From NCBI GenBank assembly GCA_028874905.1, contig JAPPGZ010000098.1:1-37042 (forward strand): DNA of 37,042 bases, given 5' to 3'. Within the stretch, counting starts at the first letter, position 1. The number at the start of each line of letters is the position of its first letter. The notes below the pieces were generated by a model. The model ran no database searches. It was not told the DNA's origin and saw nothing but the letters and a program-made list of their open reading frames with translations. Source of the DNA: Gemmatimonadota bacterium. GTDB taxonomy: Bacteria > Gemmatimonadota > Gemmatimonadetes > Longimicrobiales > Gaopeijiaceae. Position numbers and translations under genes: made by a program. Of this stretch, positions 8,054 through 16,605 are shown piece after piece.

Positions 8054-9727
8054 TCATCGGTTGAGGATCGGCACCGTCATTGTGGCGACTTCAGCCGCGG
8101 AAGGCAGCACATGGTCCACGGCACCCGGGCACGGTAGCACGGCGACCTCCCTCTCGTCGGGGACCGTAACATCATCGGATACCGGCGGCATGATCGCCAG
8201 CATGGAGACCGGAGCTTCGCGGGCGTAGCCGAGCTGGGCAACAACGCAGAATCGGTTCGGATTGGCGTTCAACACCGGATCTACATAGAGGCGACCCGTC
8301 GTGTCCCAGTTGCCGCGCACGAGGTACCCGACCTCCATGGAGTCGGCCTGCACAAGCAGGCTCCGGCCGTCGGTCGTAAACGGAAACGTGACAGAGGTCA
8401 GCCCGCTGAAAACGTGGAATAGCCGGGGCTTGCGGCTGAAGACGACCGAACCCTCGGGCAGGTTCCTGCCCGCCCACAGTGCCATCGCGTGAAACTCGCT
8501 GACGGTGCGCACGTAGCACCCCATCGGGCCCATGGTTCCCAGCACGGCCCGGCACTGCCGGGCCCGTTCGGCCCGCTGGTACCACCTCTGGCCCGCGGGA
8601 ATCAGGAATAGCGCGGCCGCGGCAACCAGCAGGGCCCGGGCAGGCCACTGCGACCGTGTGGCGTCGGGATCGCGTGCTGGCGACCTCCGGAGCATCAGCG
8701 CGGCCGTCTCGCCGGCATAGAGCAGCAGCAAGGGGAAGACTGGCAGGGCGAAGCGGTCGCCCGACCACGCGGCCGGCCACGCCAGAACAAGCCCGACGTA
8801 GAGGAGGAAGAAGATCTCGCTGACCTCCGGTCCCCTGCGCGTCCGACGCACCCATCCCGCAAACGCAAGCGCGGCCACCAGCACGCCGACGACACCGGCG
8901 GGCATGCCGCTCAAACCGGTAAGACCTGCCGGAACATGGTCGGTGGTGTAGGTCCACAGATTCTCCACAACCCTCCTAACCAGCTCCATCGGACCCGCCC
9001 GGCCCAGGTCGGGAACATAGGGATTGACGAGCCAGAACTCGGAGACGTAGTCGGCACCGGCGCGCAACTGCCAAAGGAGACCCGGAACCGCGAAAAGGCC
9101 GGCAAACGCGGCCAGCGGCTTCCAGCGTTTCTGCAGAGCGAGCCAGGCGACAACGGCGACCAGCAGCGGAAGTCCGGCGGACCGCGTGAAATACGCCGCC
9201 ACCGCGGCGATCAAGCCGAGGACCAGTGAGGACCGTGACACCTCGGGGCCCGGCGTCAGCAGCCACAGGCAACCCAGAGTAAGGGCCACGAAAAGAGGGT
9301 CCGCCAGTATCCACTGGGCGGAGAAAAGGACGGCGGGGGCAACGGCAAAGAGGGCCGATACGGCCACGGCAGTCCGGGGACCCCGGGCTTTCCGTACCAT
9401 CAGGAAGCAGGCGGCGACCGCAAGTCCCGTAAACACCATCGACGCTGCCTTGAAGGCCCCCCAGGTCTTGAAGCCCAGCAGCAGCATCAGCGCGAGCACC
9501 GCCGGGTACAACGGTGGGTACTTTGTGTGCGGCGGAGCCCCGGGGTGCCATGACTCCACGTAGCTTCCGTCGGAAGCGAGGGAGTTGGCCAGGGAGATGT
9601 AGGCCGCGTTGTCTCCGCCCGTGTGAATCGTGGGCGAAGCCGACAGGAAGGCCAGCACGAGGTGGACCAGGACCAGCGTCACGGGGGCGAGCCAATGACC
9701 CGCCGCCGGCAGGCGCCCTTCAGCCAT
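8054..9727 (-). CDS. GT39/ArnT-like polytopic membrane glycosyltransferase
   Basis: A 557-residue integral membrane protein with about ten hydrophobic segments. The N-terminal periplasmic loop after the first helix reads GGDNAAYISLANSLASDGSY and then PHTKYPPLYP, the hallmark of the GT39/ArnT/dolichyl-phosphate-mannose transferase superfamily. There an acidic residue near the end of TM1 (here D39) is catalytic and KYPPLYP follows. These enzymes transfer a sugar from a polyprenyl-phosphate carrier to lipid or protein on the outer face of the inner membrane. The C-terminal 180 residues form a soluble domain. The start overlaps the end of murQ by eight bases, suggesting coupled translation. Acceptor and sugar cannot be told from sequence. 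Confidence 0.82.
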   Translation of the reverse strand: MAEGRLPAAGHWLAPVTLVLVHLVLAFLSASPTIHTGGDNAAYISLANSLASDGSYVESWHPGAPPHTKYPPLYPAVLALMLLLGFKTWGAFKAASMVFTGLAVAACFLMVRKARGPRTAVAVSALFAVAPAVLFSAQWILADPLFVALTLGCLWLLTPGPEVSRSSLVLGLIAAVAAYFTRSAGLPLLVAVVAWLALQKRWKPLAAFAGLFAVPGLLWQLRAGADYVSEFWLVNPYVPDLGRAGPMELVRRVVENLWTYTTDHVPAGLTGLSGMPAGVVGVLVAALAFAGWVRRTRRGPEVSEIFFLLYVGLVLAWPAAWSGDRFALPVFPLLLLYAGETAALMLRRSPARDPDATRSQWPARALLVAAAALFLIPAGQRWYQRAERARQCRAVLGTMGPMGCYVRTVSEFHAMALWAGRNLPEGSVVFSRKPRLFHVFSGLTSVTFPFTTDGRSLLVQADSMEVGYLVRGNWDTTGRLYVDPVLNANPNRFCVVAQLGYAREAPVSMLAIMPPVSDDVTVPDEREVAVLPCPGAVDHVLPSAAEVATMTVPILNR

Positions 9728-10622
9728 GTCGATCCGGCGCCAGCGCAGCGACCACGCCGTGGACCCGATCGAGCGCTTCCTTCGCCTCGTCGCGCTCCAG
9801 GCCGAGCCGGTGCATGACCAGCGCGGTCTTGACGTGCCCTCCGGCCCGGCTCAGCAAACCCGTCGCGCTGTCGCGCCCAAGCCCCAGCGTCGCCATCAGG
9901 ATGCGCTCGCCGCGATCCTGCAGCTTCTGACAGGTCACCTGAAGGTCCACCATCAGATTCCCGTCCACCTTGCCGAGCCGGATCATTGCGGCCGTGGTGA
10001 GCGTGTTGAGCACCATCTTGGTGGCAGTCCCGGCTTTCATTCGGGTCGACCCCGTAACGACCTCGGGGCCCGTGAGCGGGGCGATCACCACGTCGTGCGA
10101 AGCCCGTACCGCTTGGCCCGGGGGCGTGCACAGGAGGAAGCCGGTGCGCGCGCCCCGCTCCCGCGCCCGCGCCAGCGCTCCGTGCACGTACGGTGTCGTT
10201 CCGGAAGTCGCGATCCCCATCACGAAGTCGCGAGGACCGACCTCCCTCTCGTCCATGGCCGCCGCACCGTCCGCGGGATGGTCTTCGGCGCCTTCCTGTG
10301 ATCGCACCAGCGCGTCAAGGCCGCCGGCGACCACACCCTGTACCATCTCGGGGTCGGTGCCGTATGTGGGTGGCATCTCCGTAGCGTCCAGAACACCGAG
10401 TCGACCCGATGTCCCCGCACCCACGTAAATGAGGCGTCCGCCGCTCCGGAACGAGGCGACAGCCAGATCGACGGCCCGAGCGATGGCGGCGGCTTCGCGG
10501 CGCACCGCGCCCGCCACCGACTGATCCTCTTCGTTGATGATCTGGACGATCTCAAGCGACGAACGGCGATCGATGGCCTCGCTGCGAAGGTTCCGTTGCT
10601 CCGTCAGGCGGTCGTCCAGCAT
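9720..10622 (-). CDS. murQ: N-acetylmuramic acid 6-phosphate etherase
   Basis: MurQ cleaves the lactyl ether of N-acetylmuramic acid 6-phosphate to GlcNAc-6-phosphate and D-lactate during cell-wall recycling. The 300-residue length and the SIS-domain motifs are typical: LTEQRNLRSEAID near the start, GRLIYVGAGTSGRLGVLDATEMPPTYG (about 62-88, with the catalytic glutamate in DATE), a second phosphosugar-binding stretch at GIATSGTTPYV, and TGSTRMKAGTATKMVLN. It is cytoplasmic. It heads the minus-strand run and is divergent from the gamma-glutamyltransferase with only 58 bp between the chosen starts. No MurNAc kinase or transporter is visible nearby. Confidence 0.96.
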   Translation of the reverse strand: MLDDRLTEQRNLRSEAIDRRSSLEIVQIINEEDQSVAGAVRREAAAIARAVDLAVASFRSGGRLIYVGAGTSGRLGVLDATEMPPTYGTDPEMVQGVVAGGLDALVRSQEGAEDHPADGAAAMDEREVGPRDFVMGIATSGTTPYVHGALARARERGARTGFLLCTPPGQAVRASHDVVIAPLTGPEVVTGSTRMKAGTATKMVLNTLTTAAMIRLGKVDGNLMVDLQVTCQKLQDRGERILMATLGLGRDSATGLLSRAGGHVKTALVMHRLGLERDEAKEALDRVHGVVAALAPDRHG

Positions 10623-10680
10623 CTTTCGTCGCCCCCGTGGGTGAATGCCTAGTCAACTTAATGAAAGCCGAGCCGACACC

Positions 10681-12561
10681 ATGACCATCGACTACAGACC
10701 GCAGCGGCCGCGCGTCCGGCTGCGGCTCGCTTCCGCCCCGTCCGCGATGGGCCGGCGGCCCCAGGCCCTCGCCCCGTCCGTGACGCTGGTCACCCTGCTC
10801 GCCATCGTTGCCGGATGTCAGCCGCCGGAAACGCCGTCGGCCTCCGCAAGCGCATTCGTCGAGGCTGGAGGTGCCTTTCCTGACGGCTGGCCGTTCCCTG
10901 CCGAGGCCAGCCCCGTAACCGCTACCGACGGAATGGTCGCCACAACGGACGAGTACGCGTCGAGGGTCGGGGTCGGCATCCTGGCCAGGGGGGGCAACGC
11001 GGTCGATGCCGCGGTCGCCACGGGGCTGGCCCTGGCGGTCGTCAATCCCGAGGCGGGCAACCTCGGTGGCGGCGGCTTTCTGATGGTTCGCCTGGCCGAC
11101 GGGAGCGTTCACGCGCTCGACCACCGCGAGAAGGCACCGATCGCGGCCACGCGCGACATGTACCTGGACGAGGACGGCAACGTCACCGACCAGTCGGTGG
11201 TCGGCCACCTGGCGGCCGGTGTGCCCGGCACGGTCGCGGGACTTTGGGAGGCTCACCGGCGCTTCGGGTCGCTGGAGTGGGCCGATATCGTCGAGCCATC
11301 CATCCGCCTCGCCAACGGCTTCGAAGTCACCACGCGCCTCGTCTCGACCCTGGAAGCCGCCCAGAACGGCATCCGGGCCTTCCCGGCGAGCGCTGCCGTC
11401 TTCCTGCCCGGAAACGAGGTGCCACGGATCGGCGACACGTTCTCCCAACCCGATCTGGCCGCCGTGCTGACCCGGCTGCGCGACCACGGACCCGACGACT
11501 TCTACCGGGGCGAAACCGCGGCGCTCATCGCGGCCGAGATGGAACGGGGCGGGGGCATCATCACCCTGGAGGACCTCGCGCGCTACGAGGCGGTCTGGCG
11601 CGACCCGGTCGCGTTCGTCTACCGCGGCCACACGGTGTACTCGATGCCGCCGCCCTCGTCCGGCGGGGTGACCATGGCCGCGATCGCCAACCAGGTCGAG
11701 CGCTGGGATCTCGCCGCGCTGGGGTGGAACGGGCCCGACGCCATCCACATCATGGCCGAGGCCTTCAGGCGCGCCTATGCCGACCGCAACGAATACCTCG
11801 CCGATCCCGACTTCGTACAGATGCCACTGGCCGAACTCACATCGCGGGAGTACGCCGAGACCCGAGCCGCGACAATCTCCATGGAGCGCGCGACGCCGTC
11901 CGAACAAGTCCGTCCAGGCGTCGAGGCGTTCCTGGACGAGAGCCATACAACGCACTACTCGGTGGTGGACGGCGACGGCAACGCGGTCGCCGTGACGACC
12001 AGCGTCAATTCGTGGTACGGCGGCAAGGTGGTCGTGGACGGTGCCGGCTTCTTCCTGAACAACACCATGGACGACTTCTCCGCGAAGCCGGGCACCCCCA
12101 ACCAGTTCGGCCTCGTTCAGGGCGAGCGCAACGCGGTCGCCTCCGAAAAGCGCATGCTCTCAGCCATGAGTCCCACCATCGTGGAAGACTCCGAGGGCGC
12201 GCTCTTTCTGGTGAGCGGCACTCCCGGCGGTGCCACCATCATCACCACGGTTCTGCAGACCATCTTCAACGTCATCGATCACGGGATGAATGTGGTACAG
12301 GCCGTGCATGCCCCGCGCGTACATCACCAGCACCTCCCGGACGCGATCGTGTTCGAGCACCGAGGGCTGCCGGAAGGCACGGCCCGCGCGCTCGAGGCCC
12401 GCGGTCATACGGTGCGTGAACGGGACCCCGGGCCGCCCGACGCCTACTTCACGGGCGGGATGTCGGGCGACGTGCAGCTGATCAGGGTGATGCCCGACGG
12501 CACGCTGTCGGGCTGGTCGGACCCCCGGCGGGGTGGCCTCGCCGTCGGCTACCGCGAATAG
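10681..12561 (+). CDS. ggt: Gamma-glutamyltransferase, lipoprotein-anchored
   Basis: This enzyme hydrolyses or transfers the gamma-glutamyl group of glutathione and related peptides, after self-cleavage into large and small subunits. The processing site is intact: ESH-TTHYSVVDGDGNAVAVTT, with the first Thr (about T423) becoming the N-terminal nucleophile. LNNTMDDFSAKPG, EKRMLSAMSPT and GTPGGATIITTVLQ are characteristic small-subunit motifs. The N-terminus has an Arg-rich stretch, a hydrophobic segment and a lipobox IVAGC (C46 from this start), so the protein is probably a periplasmic lipoprotein. The start is uncertain: ATGs at 10645 and 10747 are also in frame and no site has a strong ribosome-binding sequence. 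The 3' end overlaps the convergent lipoprotein gene by 13 bp. Confidence 0.94.
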   Translation: MTIDYRPQRPRVRLRLASAPSAMGRRPQALAPSVTLVTLLAIVAGCQPPETPSASASAFVEAGGAFPDGWPFPAEASPVTATDGMVATTDEYASRVGVGILARGGNAVDAAVATGLALAVVNPEAGNLGGGGFLMVRLADGSVHALDHREKAPIAATRDMYLDEDGNVTDQSVVGHLAAGVPGTVAGLWEAHRRFGSLEWADIVEPSIRLANGFEVTTRLVSTLEAAQNGIRAFPASAAVFLPGNEVPRIGDTFSQPDLAAVLTRLRDHGPDDFYRGETAALIAAEMERGGGIITLEDLARYEAVWRDPVAFVYRGHTVYSMPPPSSGGVTMAAIANQVERWDLAALGWNGPDAIHIMAEAFRRAYADRNEYLADPDFVQMPLAELTSREYAETRAATISMERATPSEQVRPGVEAFLDESHTTHYSVVDGDGNAVAVTTSVNSWYGGKVVVDGAGFFLNNTMDDFSAKPGTPNQFGLVQGERNAVASEKRMLSAMSPTIVEDSEGALFLVSGTPGGATIITTVLQTIFNVIDHGMNVVQAVHAPRVHHQHLPDAIVFEHRGLPEGTARALEARGHTVRERDPGPPDAYFTGGMSGDVQLIRVMPDGTLSGWSDPRRGGLAVGYRE

Positions 12562-13376
12562 GGCGGGACCGTGTCTCCGGGCAGTAGCACGGTGTCGCCC
12601 GGCATCACCGAGTCCGGCAGCACGAAGGCCGGAGGCACGAGGACCGGTGCCCGCAATTCGACGATGATCAAGCTGCCGGCCATGATCTTCGCGGGTACCA
12701 TCGTCACGGCGGCCCGCCGCCCCCCTGCCCGTCGGCGCTCGAAGTCCCCCGCCGGATCCAATACCACGAGCGCCTCGGCGACGGTGCCTTCCACCGGACG
12801 CTCCCAAGTCCACGACGACAGGGTCTCGAACGCGATCTCCAGCACCGGATCTTCTCCAGCCCCTCCCGATCCGACCGACGCCAGCACGCGCCCCAGCATC
12901 CTGGTGCCGGAAGGAATGAGGACCCTGCCGTCCACGCCCGTAACGTCTTCCCAAACCGTCGCGACAACGGGATCGTCCACCGAGTAGTCGGCAGTCGAGA
13001 TGTCCTCGTCACTGATGACGCTGATGCGGGTTCCGGCCGGGATCAGAACATCGGGTGGCGCCGTGGCGACCGAATCGGAGGGCTCCGGCACGTCGCCAGC
13101 CAGCGAGTCGGTGTCCGCCGACCCCGGTGCCGCTTCCCGTGGCGGCTCGACCCCCGGACCCTCCGTGTCAGACGGAGGCGGTACGACGTCCAACCCCACT
13201 CCGTCCCCGACCGCCCCTGCCGGCGCGGACACTCCTTCCTCCTCCCCACCACCCTCCCCCGCGGAGTCCCCGCCAGGCCCGCACGCCGCACAGATTGGAA
13301 GCCACACCGTCAGCAACAGTCCAGCGGGGCTCGCCAGCCTCATCGCCATTCTCTTGTCCGGGGTGTTCTCGGCCAT
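12549..13376 (-). CDS. Lipoprotein of unknown function with Pro/Gly/acid-rich linker
   Basis: I do not recognise a named family. The protein starts with a basic N-terminus, a hydrophobic core (LASPAGLLLTVWLPI) and a cysteine at CAACGPG, which suggests a lipoprotein signal, although the -3 residue is not ideal. About 75 residues of Gly/Glu/Pro/Ser/Asp-rich low-complexity linker follow. The folded part opens with IPAGTRISVISDEDIST and repeats the idea at LIPSGTRMLGRVLAS. This IPAGT/IPSGT spacing recalls the beta-rich C-terminal domain of TrbI/VirB10-like proteins, but no conjugation genes are nearby, so that is only a fold hint. A hydrophobic ending (VLVPPAFVLPDSVMPGD) closes it. Start choice is unsure: TTG at 13397 and ATG at 13349 are in frame. 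Confidence 0.7.
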   Translation of the reverse strand: MAENTPDKRMAMRLASPAGLLLTVWLPICAACGPGGDSAGEGGGEEEGVSAPAGAVGDGVGLDVVPPPSDTEGPGVEPPREAAPGSADTDSLAGDVPEPSDSVATAPPDVLIPAGTRISVISDEDISTADYSVDDPVVATVWEDVTGVDGRVLIPSGTRMLGRVLASVGSGGAGEDPVLEIAFETLSSWTWERPVEGTVAEALVVLDPAGDFERRRAGGRRAAVTMVPAKIMAGSLIIVELRAPVLVPPAFVLPDSVMPGDTVLLPGDTVPPYSR

Positions 13377-13457
13377 TCGGTCACCACTCGCTTTCAACGC
13401 CCTTTTCGTCCGCTAATATTAACCCGGATACCCCCGAGCAGGCGGCCCCAACCCGAC

Positions 13458-15236
13458 ATGAAGCAACTCAAGACCATCCTCCCGTACTTCCGACCCTACC
13501 GTTGGCCCATGTTCTGGGGCCTGGTGCTCGTGATATTCGCCAACGGCTTCGCGCTGGCCAACCCCTACCTGCTCAAGCTACCGGTCGACGCCCTGACCGC
13601 GGACGCCGGCGCCGACCCGGACGCCACTCGGCGAACCATCGTACAGTACGCGCTCCTGATCGTGGGAGTGGCATTGGTGGGCAACGCTGCCAGGTACGGG
13701 ATGCGCGAGATCCTCAACGGACTGAGCCGCCGGGTCGAGGTCGATCTGCGAAATGACTTCCTGCGGCACCTCCTCCGCCTGGATGCCGGTTTCTACGGTG
13801 GAACCCGCACCGGCGATCTGATGAGTCTGGCCACCAACGACACCCTGGCCGTGCGGCAGGCTGTGGGGCCGGCCGTGATGTACACGGCGAACACGGTGGT
13901 GAACTTCGTTTTCGGGCTCGCCCTGATGATCTGGATCAGCCCCATGCTCACCCTCATGTCCCTGGTGCCGATGGCAGTCCTTCCGCCGGTCGTGGCCTGG
14001 TTCGGGAAGACGATCCACAATCGGTTCGAGCGAATCCAGGAGCAGTTCGCGGCACTGTCCACGATGGTTCAGGAGAACCTGTCCGGCGTTCGCATCGTGC
14101 GCGCCTACGGACAGGAGGAGCCACAGGCGCGCGAATTCGACGGCTTCAATCGCGACTATCTCCGCCGAAACATGCACCTGGCGTACGTGTCCGGCGCCTT
14201 CCACCCCATCATGGGACTTCTCACCGGCGCGGCGATGGTAGTCGTGCTCTGGTACGGGGGCCGCCAGGTGATGACCGGAGTCATTACCACGGGTGACTTC
14301 GTCGCCTTCTCGTTCTACCTCGTGCTGCTCTCCTGGCCGATGATCGCGCTGGGATGGGTGGTCAACCTCTACCAGCGCGGCGCGGCGTCGATGAGCCGGA
14401 TCAACCGTATCATGGCCATCGAGCCCTCGATCTCGGCCCCCGCCGCGCCAGCAGCCCCACCCTCCGGACCGGCACCGATCGAGTTCCGCGACGTGTCGTT
14501 TCACTATCCCGGCACCGAGCGTCTCGTCCTGCGGGACATCACCTTCACGGCCGAACCCGGCCAGACCATCGCAATCGTCGGTCCGACGGCGTCCGGCAAG
14601 AGCACCCTCGTCTCGCTCATCGCCCGCATCTACGACCCCACCTCGGGCGAGATCCTGCTGGACGGCACACCGCTTCCGGAGTACGATCCCGCCGACGTCC
14701 GGGCGCGCGTCGGCTTCGCCCCCCAGGACAGCTTCCTCTTCTCGGCCCGGCTGGGGCGGAACATCGCGCTGGGGATTCCTCCGTCCAGGGAAACCGACCA
14801 GATCATGCGCCGTGTCCGAAGCGCCTCCATCGCGGCCCACCTCCACGACACCGTGACGGGATTCCCCAGCGGGTACCAGACTCGGCTGGGAGAGCGTGGC
14901 ATCAACCTGTCGGGTGGCCAGAAGCAACGCGCCACACTGGCTCGCGCGCTTGCCATCGATCCCCCTGTGCTCGTGCTCGACGATGTGCTCAGCGCGGTGG
15001 ATACGCAGACCGAGTCGCGCATCCTGCGTGGGCTGCGCGGAGAACTCGAGGGCCGCACGGCCTTCATCATCTCGCACCGCGTGACGGCCGTAAAGGACGC
15101 CGACCTGATCCTGGTACTGGACGACGGCCGCATCATGGAGCGGGGCCGGCACCGGCAATTGCTCGCGTTGGGAGGAACCTACGCGACGTTGCTCAGACGG
15201 CAGTTGCTGGAGCAGGCGGTGGCGGGGGCGGCGTAG
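13458..15236 (+). CDS. ABC-type exporter, fused permease and ATPase (MsbA/multidrug type)
   Basis: A 592-residue half-transporter that should work as a dimer in the inner membrane, exporting a lipid, peptide or drug. Residues about 1-310 form the six-helix type I exporter domain. The ATPase domain follows a short Ala/Pro linker (about 325-340). It has Walker A GPTASGKST (375-383), Q-loop FAPQDSFLFSA, signature LSGGQKQR (484-491), Walker B VLVLDD (504-509), D-loop SAVD and the switch histidine in ISHR. The usual catalytic glutamate after Walker B is aspartate here (LDDVLS), as in several heterodimeric exporters where one half is degenerate. No partner half-transporter is adjacent. A TAATAT sequence 38 bp before the ATG could be a -10, but no good -35 accompanies it. 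Confidence 0.94.
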   Translation: MKQLKTILPYFRPYRWPMFWGLVLVIFANGFALANPYLLKLPVDALTADAGADPDATRRTIVQYALLIVGVALVGNAARYGMREILNGLSRRVEVDLRNDFLRHLLRLDAGFYGGTRTGDLMSLATNDTLAVRQAVGPAVMYTANTVVNFVFGLALMIWISPMLTLMSLVPMAVLPPVVAWFGKTIHNRFERIQEQFAALSTMVQENLSGVRIVRAYGQEEPQAREFDGFNRDYLRRNMHLAYVSGAFHPIMGLLTGAAMVVVLWYGGRQVMTGVITTGDFVAFSFYLVLLSWPMIALGWVVNLYQRGAASMSRINRIMAIEPSISAPAAPAAPPSGPAPIEFRDVSFHYPGTERLVLRDITFTAEPGQTIAIVGPTASGKSTLVSLIARIYDPTSGEILLDGTPLPEYDPADVRARVGFAPQDSFLFSARLGRNIALGIPPSRETDQIMRRVRSASIAAHLHDTVTGFPSGYQTRLGERGINLSGGQKQRATLARALAIDPPVLVLDDVLSAVDTQTESRILRGLRGELEGRTAFIISHRVTAVKDADLILVLDDGRIMERGRHRQLLALGGTYATLLRRQLLEQAVAGAA

Positions 15237-15261
15237 CGCTCACCCCGGCCAGCCCGGACCG

Positions 15262-15843
15262 CTACCCAAACCAGGCCGGTTCGTTCCCCGGCTGCCACTT
15301 GATGTTGCACCCGACGCTCGGCACCTGCTCCCCGGAGGGCTCGCGGCCCGCCAGCACCGCGTCGATCGCCGCGCACAGGTCGTCCCCCGTTACGGTCACC
15401 CCCGACGAGGGCCGGCTGGAATCGAACTGTCCCCGGTAAACGAGGCGGCGATCCCCATCGAAGAGGAAGAAGTCCGGGGTGCACGCCGCGCGGTAGGCCT
15501 TTGCCACCTCCTGCGATTCGTCAAATAGGTAGGGGAAGGTGTACCCCCGCCGCCGCACCTCGTCCTTCATTCGTTCCGGGCTGTCGTCCGGATAGTTCGC
15601 GACATCGTTGGCGTTGATTCCCACGATCGCGACGCCCCGCCGTTCATAGGCGGCTGCCACGGCGGCGAGGCGATCAGCGATGTGCTTGACGAATGGGCAG
15701 TGATTCGAAAGGAAAGCGACGAGCAGTGCCCGCGAGCCTTCGAAGTCGGCGAGTCCGACCGTGCCGCCGGTAGCCGGCTCGGGCAGCGAGAAATCGGCGG
15801 CCGTGCTGCCGAGCTCGAGCATGGTGGAAGGGACGAGTGCCAT
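15262..15843 (-). CDS. Thioredoxin-fold / AhpC-TSA-like redox protein
   Basis: A 193-residue redoxin of the peroxiredoxin-like group. The expected active-site region is AFLSNHCPFVKHI with a single cysteine, C49, in place of a CxxC. GINANDVANYPDDSPERM and PDFFLFDGDRRLVYRGQFD follow, both typical of this family. A second cysteine lies in AACTPDFF (about 118), the cis-proline loop region. No signal peptide is seen, so it is probably cytoplasmic. AGGAG nine bases before the ATG supports the start. It lies 33 bp after ccdA and ends the eight-gene minus-strand run; ccdA plus redoxin is a common thiol-redox pairing. The exact substrate (peroxide or protein disulfide) is unknown. Confidence 0.85.
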   Translation of the reverse strand: MALVPSTMLELGSTAADFSLPEPATGGTVGLADFEGSRALLVAFLSNHCPFVKHIADRLAAVAAAYERRGVAIVGINANDVANYPDDSPERMKDEVRRRGYTFPYLFDESQEVAKAYRAACTPDFFLFDGDRRLVYRGQFDSSRPSSGVTVTGDDLCAAIDAVLAGREPSGEQVPSVGCNIKWQPGNEPAWFG

Positions 15844-15876
15844 TGAGGGATCTCCTGGGGGGTTGCCCGCGGGCTG

Positions 15877-16605
15877 CTAGATTCGCTCCAGAAGGAACTC
15901 GGGTGCGAAGCGATTCAGCCAGGCCGCGAGCACGGTGAACGAGCCCGTTACCAGCAGGATGCCGAGCAGCACCAGGAGCGCCCCGGCCGCGGTTTGAACG
16001 GCGGGCAGGAAGCGGCGGAAGCGTGAGAATGCGGACAGGAAGCGCTCCAGCGCCAGCGCGGCGAGGATGAAGGGAATCGCGAGCCCCATCGAGTAAACGA
16101 AGAGAAGCATCGTGCCCTGGCCCAGTTGCTCCTGGGATGCCGCCATCGTAAGCACGGCGCCGAGCACGGGACCGATGCAAGGCGTCCACCCCGCCCCGAA
16201 CGCGAAGCCCACCGCCAACGTCCCCAGATACCCCGTGGGCTTGTCGGCGACGTGGACGCGTTTTTCGCGCATCAGTGGCGTCAGCTTGAGGATGCCCATC
16301 AGGTGGAGACCCAGGATGATGATGATGATCCCGCCGATCCGCGCGATCCAGTCGCTGTAGTAGTTGAGGAATCGCCCCATGAACGACGCGGAGGCGCCCA
16401 GCAGCACGAAGATCAGGGTGAAGCCGGTGACGAACAGGGCCGAGTGCAACAGGACCCGGCGCCGGTCGACGCCTTGCTGCAGGTCCTCCAGGGACATGCC
16501 TGTCACGAAAGACAGATAGCTCGGCACGAGCGGAAGCACGCACGGCGACAGGAAGGACAGGATTCCGGCGAGGAAGACGATGCCGATTCCGATGGATTCG
16601 TTCAT
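15877..16605 (-). CDS. ccdA: CcdA-type thiol-redox membrane protein (DsbD transmembrane family)
   Basis: A 242-residue, roughly six-helix inner-membrane protein that carries electrons from cytoplasmic thioredoxin across the membrane for cytochrome c maturation or other extracytoplasmic thiol reduction. The two redox cysteines are visible in matching helix contexts: SFLSPCVLPLVPSY near residues 18-31 and GAGWTPCIGPVLGA near 139-151. The start overlaps the agmatinase stop by four bases (ATGA), so translation is coupled. The following thioredoxin-fold gene may be its partner. No cytochrome c or other heme-maturation gene is in the window, so the acceptor is open. Confidence 0.94.
   Translation of the reverse strand: MNESIGIGIVFLAGILSFLSPCVLPLVPSYLSFVTGMSLEDLQQGVDRRRVLLHSALFVTGFTLIFVLLGASASFMGRFLNYYSDWIARIGGIIIIILGLHLMGILKLTPLMREKRVHVADKPTGYLGTLAVGFAFGAGWTPCIGPVLGAVLTMAASQEQLGQGTMLLFVYSMGLAIPFILAALALERFLSAFSRFRRFLPAVQTAAGALLVLLGILLVTGSFTVLAAWLNRFAPEFLLERI

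Noticed and set aside
10552..11955. 467-codon frame antisense to ggt
   Set aside because: Shadow of the gamma-glutamyltransferase; also overlaps the murQ start.
12704..13012. Frames opposite or shifted against the 12549-13376 lipoprotein
   Set aside because: No ribosome-binding site, biased composition; the lipoprotein frame has signal sequence and domain repeats.
13414..13419. TAATAT as a promoter -10 for the ABC exporter or the divergent lipoprotein
   Set aside because: Good hexamer but no acceptable -35 at 16-18 bp on either strand; noted in the exporter entry only.
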